From contig CADCDS010000006.1 of assembly GCA_902800215.1 (NCBI GenBank), positions 1-64,000 on the forward strand: a DNA stretch of 64,000 nt, read 5' to 3'. This document shows, one piece after another, positions 44,981-51,988 of this stretch. A program made the translations under genes and the position numbers. The stretch's first letter is position 1; each line of letters begins with the position of its first letter. Origin of the DNA: an uncultured Bacteroidales bacterium. Lineage in GTDB: Bacteria > Bacteroidota > Bacteroidia > Bacteroidales > Paludibacteraceae. The notes beneath the pieces were generated by a model. That model was not told the origin of the DNA. It saw only the letters and a list, made by a program, of their open reading frames with translations, and did not search any database.

Positions 44981-46009
44981 TTAAAACTTATTTTCAATAA
45001 TATCTGTCAAGACATCTTTAATATCGAGTCCTGCCGCTCTTACCTGCTGCGGAATAAAGCTCGTCGGTGTCATTCCCGGCGTGGTATTCACTTCGAGTAA
45101 CATAAGTTTGGCATCCTGTAACCCGTCACCCGTAACCGGTAACCCTTTAATAATCCAATCGACGCGAATAATTCCCTGCGCACCGATGATGTCGTATAGA
45201 CGCAGTGTCTCGGCTTGGATCTTATCGCGTATGGCATCGGGGATACGTGCCGGCGTGATCTCGTCCACCTCGCCTTTGTACTTCGCGTTGTAATCGAAGA
45301 ACTCGTTATGCGTCACCACCTCCGTGATCGGGAATGCAACCGCTTTGTCCTTCGTCTTATACACACCGCAGGTCACTTCCGTACCTTGCATAAACGACTC
45401 GCAGATCACCTCGTCGCCCTCTTGGAACGCCCGTTCGATGGCCGGATAGATATCCTCCACGGTCTTTACTTTCGTGCAACCGAACGAACTACCGCCTACG
45501 TTGCTCTTGATGAAACACGGCAGACCTAAGGTCTCCGCGATCTTCGGCGCATTCGGCAGTTTCTGACCGGCACGAAGCATCAGACTGTTCGCGATATGAA
45601 AACCGAAATACGACAAATAATGGTTGCAGGCGTATTTGTTAAACGTCAGCGCAGCTGCCAGCACACCGCAACAACTGTACGGCATACCGATCATATCCAG
45701 ATAACCCTGCAGGATTCCGTTCTCACCCGGTGTACCGTGGATCGTGATATACGCAAAATCGAAGGTGTGCTTCTCGCCTGCGCGCGTAAAAGAAAAATCA
45801 TTCTTATCGATGGGATAAGAATCATTCTCCAATTTCCATTCTCCATTTTCCAATGCCGGAACGGCATACCAGTTCTTGCCGTCAAAAACGACGATGGTGA
45901 CATCGTAGCGCTCCTTGTCCATAAAGGAGTAGATACCCGCTGCCGAACGCAGCGATACCTCATGTTCGCTACTGTCTCCGCCTGCTATAATCGCTATTTT
46001 TCGTTTCAT
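44981..46009 (-). CDS. ddl: D-alanine--D-alanine ligase
   Basis: A 342-residue ATP-grasp ligase joining two D-Ala for peptidoglycan. Landmarks: IAGGDSSEHEVSLRSA start, GTPGENGILQGYLDMIGMPYS, LPCFIKSNVGGSSFGCTKV, QGIIRVDWI and LLEVNTTPGMTPTSFIPQ. An unusual loop near residue 55, PALENGEWKLENDSYPID, is encoded by TCCAATTTCCATTC stutter words and replaces a shorter loop in other Ddl proteins. It lies 9 bp downstream of the lipoprotein gene, with the promoter at 46528-46559. Confidence 0.95.
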   Translation of the reverse strand: MKRKIAIIAGGDSSEHEVSLRSAAGIYSFMDKERYDVTIVVFDGKNWYAVPALENGEWKLENDSYPIDKNDFSFTRAGEKHTFDFAYITIHGTPGENGILQGYLDMIGMPYSCCGVLAAALTFNKYACNHYLSYFGFHIANSLMLRAGQKLPNAPKIAETLGLPCFIKSNVGGSSFGCTKVKTVEDIYPAIERAFQEGDEVICESFMQGTEVTCGVYKTKDKAVAFPITEVVTHNEFFDYNAKYKGEVDEITPARIPDAIRDKIQAETLRLYDIIGAQGIIRVDWIIKGLPVTGDGLQDAKLMLLEVNTTPGMTPTSFIPQQVRAAGLDIKDVLTDIIENKF

Positions 46010-46018
46010 TGTCTTGTG

Positions 46019-46498
46019 TTATTTCTTCACTGCAACCAGGTTCACCTCTCCGTCGCCGGTAAGCGCATATGCACCGTAGGTAGCCGATGCACTGATGTCG
46101 CTCTTCCATTGAAGGATGCTGTCTGCTACCAGTTGTGCTTTGTTGTTCAGAAAATTCAACTCCACGTCAACGCCCTCATAACTGGTCGTCATCGTCGTGG
46201 TCTCTAACGTCAACTCTTTGCCCTTGACGGTACCGAAGATCGAATCGTTGAAGGCAATAATCGCAACCCGGTTCTCAGCACCGCTGCGTACGATCTCAAA
46301 CGAACCGTCTTCGTTCAGCGGCATCGTCGTTGCCTTGACACCGCCTAAGTACAGATTTGCCTCACCGGTTGTCACATATTCGTACGCTCCCACAAAGGCT
46401 TCCACCTGTTTCTCGCGCTGCGCTTCTGTCTCACAACTGGTCATTCCCACTACCGCCATCATGGCGATCATTCCCGTTTTAATCCAATTCTTTTTCAT
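46019..46498 (-). CDS. Hypothetical lipoprotein (lipocalin-like size)
   Basis: 159 residues; lipoprotein signal with Cys in VVGMTSCETE. The body is a run of short beta strands (YEYVTTGEANLYLGG, GSFEIVRSG, KELTLETTTMTT, NKAQLVADSILQW) ending GEVNLVAVKK, consistent with a small beta-barrel. No family named. It is the first gene of the ddl operon; its start is about 22 nt from the predicted transcription start. Confidence 0.7.
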   Translation of the reverse strand: MKKNWIKTGMIAMMAVVGMTSCETEAQREKQVEAFVGAYEYVTTGEANLYLGGVKATTMPLNEDGSFEIVRSGAENRVAIIAFNDSIFGTVKGKELTLETTTMTTSYEGVDVELNFLNNKAQLVADSILQWKSDISASATYGAYALTGDGEVNLVAVKK

Positions 46499-46527
46499 CT
46501 CAGAAATCCCATTTTCAAAATTTCGTG

Positions 46528-46559
46528 CAAAATTACAAAATTTTTTTCATATATGCAAG
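46528..46559 (-). promoter_or_regulatory. Promoter of the lipoprotein-ddl-polyprenyl synthase operon
   Basis: Minus strand: CTTGCATAT from the -33 box, 20 nt, TAATTTTG. Confidence 0.78.
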
Positions 46560-46615
46560 CGCGCGCGCGTTTTTCTTAATTTTTTTTCTTCCATCTCCCT
46601 CTCAATGTGCATTTT

Positions 46616-46670
46616 GGCGACATCATTGTCGCCATTATCAACGTCGTTTATTATTCCGAATATCATTCGG
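46616..46670. other. Two perfect hairpins in a 200-bp gene-free stretch
   Basis: GGCGACA (46616-46622) / TGTCGCC (46627-46633), loop TCAT; and CCGAAT (46656-46661) / ATTCGG (46665-46670), loop ATC. Neither has a T-run. The whole stretch 46560-46758 holds no convincing gene; it is pyrimidine-rich on the plus strand. Confidence 0.6.
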
Positions 46671-46690
46671 CTTCCCCTTCCCTCTATCCG

Positions 46691-46714
46691 AAAAAACAGC
46701 AGCGTTCCCGCTGC
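46691..46714 (-). terminator. Intrinsic terminator of the protease gene
   Basis: GCAGCG (46699-46704) / CGCTGC (46709-46714), loop TTCC; on the minus strand it is followed by GTTTTTT (complement of 46691-46697). It lies about 45 bp past the protease stop. Confidence 0.82.
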
Positions 46715-46758
46715 CGTTCTCTTTTTCTTCCCACCTTCGTCCGTTTCCAGAAATTTTA

Positions 46759-48237
46759 CTACCAAGCCACTCCGATAGTTAGGCCGACACCGTGCTGGAG
46801 ATATTGGTTGAGACCAAAGGCACCGATATTCGTTTTGAGGGGTTCGATGGTCATTGTTGCTTTGCTCCAAAGCCAGTTCATGTCATAATGAAGTCCTATG
46901 ACAAATTCACTAGATCCGGTAGGAATACGCCAATCCAAACCCACACGCGTATCAGTCGTGATCGCCGCATTGGTATTATACGCATCGCCGTTAAGGAGCG
47001 GTCCGGCAGCCGCACTCTGGTTGATGCGCGGAGCAAGAATAAACTTACCCACCTGAATCGGCAGCTGCGCTCCCAGATAAACGCCGAACAAAGGTCCCGC
47101 ACTAATTACCGGCGTGCTTGATTTCTGGGTCTCGCTAATCAAAGCCGTAACCTGAAGACCCGTCGTAATGAAGCCAAGCCAGTCGTGCCCGAACTGGATT
47201 CCAGCTATTTGGTTCATACCGAAATAATTGTCATAAATCAAATGGAAATGGTTCATATTGTCCATATCGGTCACGATATGTGTTGCGGAGCGCTCGAACT
47301 TCTTTGCGCCTTTTCCTTTGCTCTTCACCAGACTGTCGCGTACAGCCAATGTGCGCAAAGCGGGGTCAAGCGGAAGATGCCAATCCATGTCCCGTATATC
47401 TTTCTGAACCGAATCCGGCAGATTGCGGAATACATAGAGCCAGTCTTCGCCGGAAAGTGACCGCAGCGGCTCGATCTCCTTGCCGGCATCGGTTTTGGAC
47501 GCTCCCAAGGTAGCGATAAACGATTGCACGTCTTCTTTTCCGATCGCCAAGCCCACTCCTTCGCGGTAGAAAGCCTTCCATGTATTGACACCAAGGATCT
47601 CGTACTTGCCGTCTTTATTCTTGAGCAACAGCGGACCGCCGCTGCTACCGGGATCGATAGAAGCGGTATGCTGGATGATACGCGAAGCGTGCTCATGGCT
47701 GTCCACGTCCACACGCGCATTGGAAATGCTTCCGCGCGTGAGCTGCCAGGATGGTTTGTTCGCCAACTCGGGAAAACCTGCTGCCACAATAGAGAAATCT
47801 TCCTCTATCTCGCCGGCATAGACAGGAAGCGCAATCATTTCGCAATCCGCAGGAAGGGCTATCGCCGCCAAGTCCGTTGAAGCAATATTCGTCACATCGC
47901 AATGCTCGTAGCGGACGGTCTTTTCATGGAGTTGGAAGATAATCGTTGCTTTCTCGGCATAGCCGACTACATGCAGGTTGGTGAGCACATATTTCTTGCC
48001 GCCCTGCTCCACAACAACACCCGAACCGAAAGTGCCCTCGCTTTTGTAAGCTGTCAAAGTACGCGAAGCACTTCTCATTCCGGCTCTCGCCGTATAGAGG
48101 GCGTAGTCGCCCATGAGCGATTTGTCCGCATCGGAATACTCCGGTTCAACGACACAAACACTATGCCGCAAGCCTTGCGCAGAAGCCGGCAGCAGCACAC
48201 ACAGCAGCATAGCTGCCAAATAGAAAATACGTTTCAT
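46759..48237 (-). CDS. Trypsin-like serine protease fused to a probable outer membrane beta-barrel
   Basis: 492 residues: signal peptide (LLCVLLPASAQ), an S1C/HtrA-like protease domain (about 60-245) and a C-terminal region (about 315-492) of alternating aromatic strands ending GLTIGVAW, typical of an outer membrane barrel. Catalytic triad: His-89 in LTNLHVVG, Asp-122 in STDLAAIAL, Ser-199 in DPGSSGGPL. There is no PDZ domain; a charged helical linker (RSLSGEDWLYVFRNLPDSV, KSKGKGAKKF) joins the halves. The protease is thus probably tethered to the outer membrane. Next to it upstream is a small secreted protein gene (11 bp gap), possibly its partner or substrate. Confidence 0.82.
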   Translation of the reverse strand: MKRIFYLAAMLLCVLLPASAQGLRHSVCVVEPEYSDADKSLMGDYALYTARAGMRSASRTLTAYKSEGTFGSGVVVEQGGKKYVLTNLHVVGYAEKATIIFQLHEKTVRYEHCDVTNIASTDLAAIALPADCEMIALPVYAGEIEEDFSIVAAGFPELANKPSWQLTRGSISNARVDVDSHEHASRIIQHTASIDPGSSGGPLLLKNKDGKYEILGVNTWKAFYREGVGLAIGKEDVQSFIATLGASKTDAGKEIEPLRSLSGEDWLYVFRNLPDSVQKDIRDMDWHLPLDPALRTLAVRDSLVKSKGKGAKKFERSATHIVTDMDNMNHFHLIYDNYFGMNQIAGIQFGHDWLGFITTGLQVTALISETQKSSTPVISAGPLFGVYLGAQLPIQVGKFILAPRINQSAAAGPLLNGDAYNTNAAITTDTRVGLDWRIPTGSSEFVIGLHYDMNWLWSKATMTIEPLKTNIGAFGLNQYLQHGVGLTIGVAW

Positions 48238-48248
48238 ATCAGAAAAAA

Positions 48249-49022
48249 TTATTCGTCGTCACCCACTACACCATTCGAAACTGAGTCCGTCTTCGTCTCC
48301 GGAACAGCTTTTTCTTCCGGCATGGTGTTGTCTTCAGGAATCACTTTTAGCGGCATTTCCGCTTTCTTGTCCCCCGCCATTTCGTCCAATATATACTGCA
48401 TATCGGAGCCTTTGAGTTTGCCTTTCTTGATAGCCGTAGCGATCTCTTCATTCTCAGCAAACAGTTTCGCTGCCGCTTTCTTCATCGCCATAAAACTGCC
48501 GTTCACCATCGCCAGCTCAGCCAGTTCCAACTCCGGGCGAACCAGATAATAGAGCGTAGGCGTGTCCGGTCCGTTTCCACCTACAAACTTAATAAAATTC
48601 AAATCGCCTGTTTTCTTATCCATTTGATAGTTCATCTCGCATTGAAAGACCACTCCCCAGGCACTTCCCATCACCGGATTACCCCATTGATGCTCATTCT
48701 GCATCATCGATTTGCGGGCGTGGACGTAGTACAACACGTGCTTCTTATCCGGGAAATCCTTATGCCAGATCTTGATACCAACGATATTCGCCGCATCTAT
48801 ATCCGTATGACCTTTGTCACCCGCATTCTTTTTGACCCCCAGCTTGCCTTTGCCGACTCGCGGTAACTCCACCTCCGCGTATTCTTCGGAATGTCCGTCC
48901 ACGAAATACACTTCACCCGGGTAATAATGAGGCGTAAGCAAGTTCATTTGTGTAATAAACTGCGCGTGAAGCGCTACGCTGGCAAAGACTGCTGCCAGAA
49001 CAAGAAGAAATCTTTTTTTCAT
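48249..49022 (-). CDS. Hypothetical secreted protein
   Basis: 257 residues from ATG 49022 (MKKRFLLVLAAVFASVALHAQF, a clean type I signal). A longer in-frame version from 49091 would run through the promoter and is rejected. The body (ITQMNLLTPHYYPGEVYFVDG, VGIKIWHKDFPDKKHVLYYVHARK) is mixed alpha/beta; the end is acidic and Pro/Glu-rich (PEDNTMPEEKAVPETKTD). Family unknown. Co-transcribed with the protease-barrel gene 11 bp downstream; promoter at 49053-49084. Confidence 0.68.
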   Translation of the reverse strand: MKKRFLLVLAAVFASVALHAQFITQMNLLTPHYYPGEVYFVDGHSEEYAEVELPRVGKGKLGVKKNAGDKGHTDIDAANIVGIKIWHKDFPDKKHVLYYVHARKSMMQNEHQWGNPVMGSAWGVVFQCEMNYQMDKKTGDLNFIKFVGGNGPDTPTLYYLVRPELELAELAMVNGSFMAMKKAAAKLFAENEEIATAIKKGKLKGSDMQYILDEMAGDKKAEMPLKVIPEDNTMPEEKAVPETKTDSVSNGVVGDDE

Positions 49023-49052
49023 AAATTTGAACGTTTTATTAACAATTCGCTG

Positions 49053-49084
49053 CAAAATTACAGCTTTTTTTTGAAATATGCAAT
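49053..49084 (-). promoter_or_regulatory. Promoter of the secreted protein/protease pair
   Basis: Minus strand: ATTGCATAT at the -33 position, 20 nt, TAATTTTG; the start codon lies 30 bp downstream. Confidence 0.7.
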
Positions 49085-49120
49085 AGTTCATGTTATTTTT
49101 TCGTCATTTCACACACAAAA

Positions 49121-49316
49121 AAGCGTGCGCTTTCGTTCGCTTCATTTGATTTGTTGAGGTCTTCGACTACCTTTATCACTCAAATAAATGCACGGAAAAC
49201 TCACGCTGTTACGTGAGCGTGCATAAACCGTACTTGAGTGATTTTGATTTTGTTAAAAGTGTCGAAGTTTCAACAAATCAAGTTTTGGCTTATTACGCTA
49301 TTTTTGCGCGACGCTT
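49121..49316. repeat. Nested imperfect inverted repeat, about 196 bp
   Basis: Successive paired segments, outside to inside: AAGCGTGCGC (49121-49130) with GCGCGACGCTT (49306-49316, one extra base); TTGATTTGTTGA (49146-49157) with TCAACAAATCAA (49270-49281); CTTCGAC (49161-49167) with GTCGAAG (49261-49267); ATCACTCAA (49175-49183) with TTGAGTGAT (49234-49242); ATGCACG (49188-49194) with CGTGCAT (49218-49224); CTCACG (49200-49205) with CGTGAG (49212-49217); loop CTGTTA. It occupies the gene-free stretch between two minus-strand genes. It could be a miniature inverted-repeat element or a structured RNA. Confidence 0.8.
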
Positions 49317-49337
49317 CGCGCTTTGTATGTCTATATT

Positions 49338-49799
49338 TTATAGGTCTCCAGACCAGCCGTGCCCTAAGTCCCAATGCTCATCGTATCGGAACTCAAAATA
49401 CGGTAACGCAAAGTATTTCTCCAACAATTCCGTCAGTTCGTCCTCAATATCCTTTGCCCATTGACCTACAAACACCACAAAATGATCTACTGCCCATGCT
49501 ACGCGGCCACGAGGAACCTGCGTGTAATCCCCGCTGAACTTAGTCGGCTCATGTTTTGCTAAAGCACGGAAATACTGTTTCTGCCAAATTGTTCGGTGTA
49601 AAGTCTGGTAGTTGATATACGGCAAACCTTTCTCTGCAGCCTCTTCTACCATCTTCGGTGTCAGCTCTTTCTTATACACGCCAAAGAAATCATGTTCCTC
49701 TGCATCATACCAAAAGATACCGACTGCCGGCATAGGCTCATCGAAAGACTTCATGTCCTTCATAATAGCCTCTTTTTCCTTATGTGATAAAGTAGTCAT
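49338..49799 (-). CDS. Conserved-looking hypothetical protein
   Basis: 153 residues, cytoplasmic by appearance. Begins MTTLSHKEKEAIMKDMKSFDEPMP; contains AVGIFWYDAEEHDFFGVYKKELTPKMVEEAAEKGLPYINY and PRGRVAWAVDHFVVFVGQWAKDIEDELTELLEKYFALPYFEFRYDEHWDLGHGW, an aromatic, acidic C-terminus. I do not recognise a named family. It has a strong promoter (49882-49926) with a palindromic -7 box and a roughly 90-nt leader. The nested inverted repeat lies just past its stop codon. Confidence 0.75.
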   Translation of the reverse strand: MTTLSHKEKEAIMKDMKSFDEPMPAVGIFWYDAEEHDFFGVYKKELTPKMVEEAAEKGLPYINYQTLHRTIWQKQYFRALAKHEPTKFSGDYTQVPRGRVAWAVDHFVVFVGQWAKDIEDELTELLEKYFALPYFEFRYDEHWDLGHGWSGDL

Positions 49800-49881
49800 A
49801 AACTTAGTGTTGCATCTAATTCACGTTCGCTCATATTTTGGCAATAATATACAAATTCGGATGCTGCATATTTGTTACCTA

Positions 49882-49926
49882 ACCTTTGCGACTGCAAAGG
49901 TACAACAAATATTTGAAATACACAAG
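49882..49926 (-). promoter_or_regulatory. Promoter with palindromic -7 box
   Basis: Minus strand: CTTG (49926-49923), 20 nt, TACCTTTG (49902-49895). The box is mirrored: ACCTTTGC (49882-49889) / GCAAAGGT (49894-49901), 4-nt loop. Same design as 42571-42592. Leader to the start codon at 49799 is about 90 nt. Confidence 0.78.
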
Positions 49927-49989
49927 GATTTCCAGAGAAAAATCGAATTTATTTGAATTTTTGCCTCCTTTTTGCCCTTTCTTTTCTAA

Positions 49990-50127
49990 TTAGGTCTGTG
50001 CTCTGTACTCTGTATTCTGTGTTCCTAAAAATGTACTTATCTCCACCTGGTCTCCACCTGATCACAATGGATGCTCAATGGATGCTGAAAGGGTGCTCAA
50101 TGGTTGCTGAAACCATCCTGAGCACCC
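49990..50127. repeat. Composite stutter-repeat spacer with strong hairpin
   Basis: Three different tandem words in a row: CTCTGTA-type 7-mers (about 49998-50023), TCTCCACCTGG 11-mers (50040-50061), and four 11-mers alternating TGGATGCTCAA and TGGATGCTGAA (50068-50111). The last unit folds with downstream sequence: GGGTGCTCA (50091-50099) / TGAGCACCC (50119-50127), with inner ATGGTT / AACCAT. The hairpin may end the transcript of the gene at 50153-50509, although its T-run is weak. Confidence 0.8.
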
Positions 50128-50152
50128 TCTCACTATTATCTAATACCAATTT

Positions 50153-50509
50153 CTATTCGATCTCCCGACCCTCTTTCAACGCCAAACTCACCTCATGACG
50201 TACATAATCGCACAACCGTCCTTGAACAAACTTCCCGTGTTTGCGCGCCTTTCGCTTCGCCTCGTCATACTTTGCCTGCCAAACAGCCCTGCGTTCCGGA
50301 TCATGAAGTATCGCTCCACTAACCGCAATATAGTCCGTGAAACGCTTACACGTTGGATGAGCCGCCTTCTTTTTCTTTGTTTTCTTACTCAATTCCGGCT
50401 TCATACACAACGCTGCTTCCGCTCCATTACCAGGTATATGCCGCGCATAATGGCGTGAATCTACCATTCCGCTGGCATCATCTATCACTGCTGTCCACTT
50501 AACTTTCAT
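50153..50509 (-). CDS. Hypothetical basic protein
   Basis: 118 residues, Lys/Arg-rich, no signal peptide. Starts MKVKWTAVIDDASGMVDSRHYARH; the middle has a KKTKKKKAAHPTCKRFTDYIAVSGAILHD segment and the end is a charged helix RRAVWQAKYDEAKRKARKHGKF. It could bind nucleic acid, judging only by charge. Own promoter at 50529-50560 with a very short leader (about 12 nt). Confidence 0.6.
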   Translation of the reverse strand: MKVKWTAVIDDASGMVDSRHYARHIPGNGAEAALCMKPELSKKTKKKKAAHPTCKRFTDYIAVSGAILHDPERRAVWQAKYDEAKRKARKHGKFVQGRLCDYVRHEVSLALKEGREIE

Positions 50510-50528
50510 AGCCTTTCAAAAATTTGTG

Positions 50529-50560
50529 CAAATATACAACTTTTTTTTGACATATGCAAA
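50529..50560 (-). promoter_or_regulatory. Promoter of the basic hypothetical gene
   Basis: Minus strand: TTTGCATATGTC, 20-nt spacing, TATATTTG; ATTTG / CAAAT inverted repeat (50522-50533) at the expected start. Confidence 0.75.
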
Positions 50561-50584
50561 TTTTTAGGGACAATTTTGTCATTT

Positions 50585-51988
50585 TTATTCATTTATTTCT
50601 GTTCCTTGAACCGTATAGACCTTTTCGCCTTTTCGGATCAATAGTTGCCCGTTTCGAATGATCTTCTCTGCTCCAGGCGTAGGAACAATATCCTGATCTA
50701 TTGCATCCTTTCTCTGCGGATAGTTGAAAGTACCATAGATACGGTAGTCCCAATGGGGATTCGACAGATTCAGTTGGTACAGCCCTTCTTCAGTTAGTTC
50801 GACAGAAACAGAGTTTTGGAACGTGTTCGCATAAAGCATCGGCATGTGTTTGGGCGCATTGTTGCTTGACTCTTTCTGTAAAGAATAAGTGATCACATCG
50901 CCGGATGTCTCTTTGATCGTCAACTCATCGCCTTTCAGCGTCACAACCACCTGATTCGGATCTACGGGATCCACGGTCGATGAACCCGGGTCATCTCCGG
51001 TATAGGAGAACAAAGGAATAGTATCCGCAGGAGTCGAATATGGGTCATAATTATACTCACATCCATATTGCTCTCCCCAATCAGATGTATAGATATGTTC
51101 TCCGTTCTTATACGCGCAGAGAACCCCATAGGCTCTACTATCCGCACAACCGACACAACGTTTGACGCCGACAGGTCCGTCCATCCCGACACCTTCTATC
51201 CATGTTATATATAACGGATAGTTCTCGATCCCTTCATCCGTATGGGTATAACCGGTACTCAAGACGAATGTTCGTGGGGTAGTCTCTTGAATTTCCTCAA
51301 CAGTCATTGCCCAGCCGTCGGGGGAGTCCGCCGGACTTCCGCCTATCCATAGATTAGTCAGTTGGTCACCCTCTTGGGCATTGAATGCATACAGAAGGTA
51401 CTCATGTGCGCTGCCTGCAGGAATATAGTAAATATCGCGGTTCAACCCTTCACGTAATGCACCTCTATATGCGTCATCCTCTACCAGTTGGGTGTATCGT
51501 ATTCCGCCAATAACTGTGTCCGTAGTCAAGCGGGAATTGTAAGTCCTGTACACTTCGCAATAACCGCAGGTGACATTCGATATTTCCAATACATTCCACT
51601 CGTCGCAGAGGGAGGGAAGAGAGGCGTGTAAAGATATGTCCTGAACGCGTATAGCCAGACCTCCTTCCCGCGCTGTATATACATGGCCGGTAACAGTTGC
51701 GTTGACCGGATATACCAATGTATCGAGCAATGCGTTCAGGTTATCATTCCAAACATTCAAATAGTACAATTGTTCGTTGGCATTTAAAGCTATAGTTAAA
51801 CACGGCGGACAGGGAATGTCTTCTGTTGATTCAGGGCAAGGTAATGGAACTAATTGTAGAATACCGCTGATTGCAACAGGAGGATCGTCAAATAAACAAG
51901 TGCATGCGTCAACCTGACACATGGCTTTACTCGTCATCCACACGCTGCTTACTATCGCAAGCATGCACGTAAAAATCATTTTTCTCAT
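50585..51988 (-). CDS. Secreted cysteine-rich protein with short C-terminal secretion tag
   Basis: 467 residues with signal peptide (IVSSVWMTSKAMC). The N-terminal third is Cys-rich: DACTCLFDDPP, PCPESTEDIPCPPCLT, NVTCGYCEVY. Later come CVGCADSRAYGVLC and YGCEYNYDPYSTP. The middle contains a repeated NLWIGGSPAD/YTHTDEGIENYP beta pattern; the tag ends GQLLIRKGEKVYTVQGTEINE, as on the amylases. No family recognised. Its start codon overlaps the stop of the TPR/HTH regulator (ATGA), so the regulator and the exported protein are made together; a sensed or regulated partner relationship is inferred. Confidence 0.72.
   Translation of the reverse strand: MRKMIFTCMLAIVSSVWMTSKAMCQVDACTCLFDDPPVAISGILQLVPLPCPESTEDIPCPPCLTIALNANEQLYYLNVWNDNLNALLDTLVYPVNATVTGHVYTAREGGLAIRVQDISLHASLPSLCDEWNVLEISNVTCGYCEVYRTYNSRLTTDTVIGGIRYTQLVEDDAYRGALREGLNRDIYYIPAGSAHEYLLYAFNAQEGDQLTNLWIGGSPADSPDGWAMTVEEIQETTPRTFVLSTGYTHTDEGIENYPLYITWIEGVGMDGPVGVKRCVGCADSRAYGVLCAYKNGEHIYTSDWGEQYGCEYNYDPYSTPADTIPLFSYTGDDPGSSTVDPVDPNQVVVTLKGDELTIKETSGDVITYSLQKESSNNAPKHMPMLYANTFQNSVSVELTEEGLYQLNLSNPHWDYRIYGTFNYPQRKDAIDQDIVPTPGAEKIIRNGQLLIRKGEKVYTVQGTEINE

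Noticed and set aside
49146-49281. Simple intrinsic terminator of the 49338-49799 gene
   Set aside because: The structure is far longer than a terminator and has no T-run after the stem on the minus strand.
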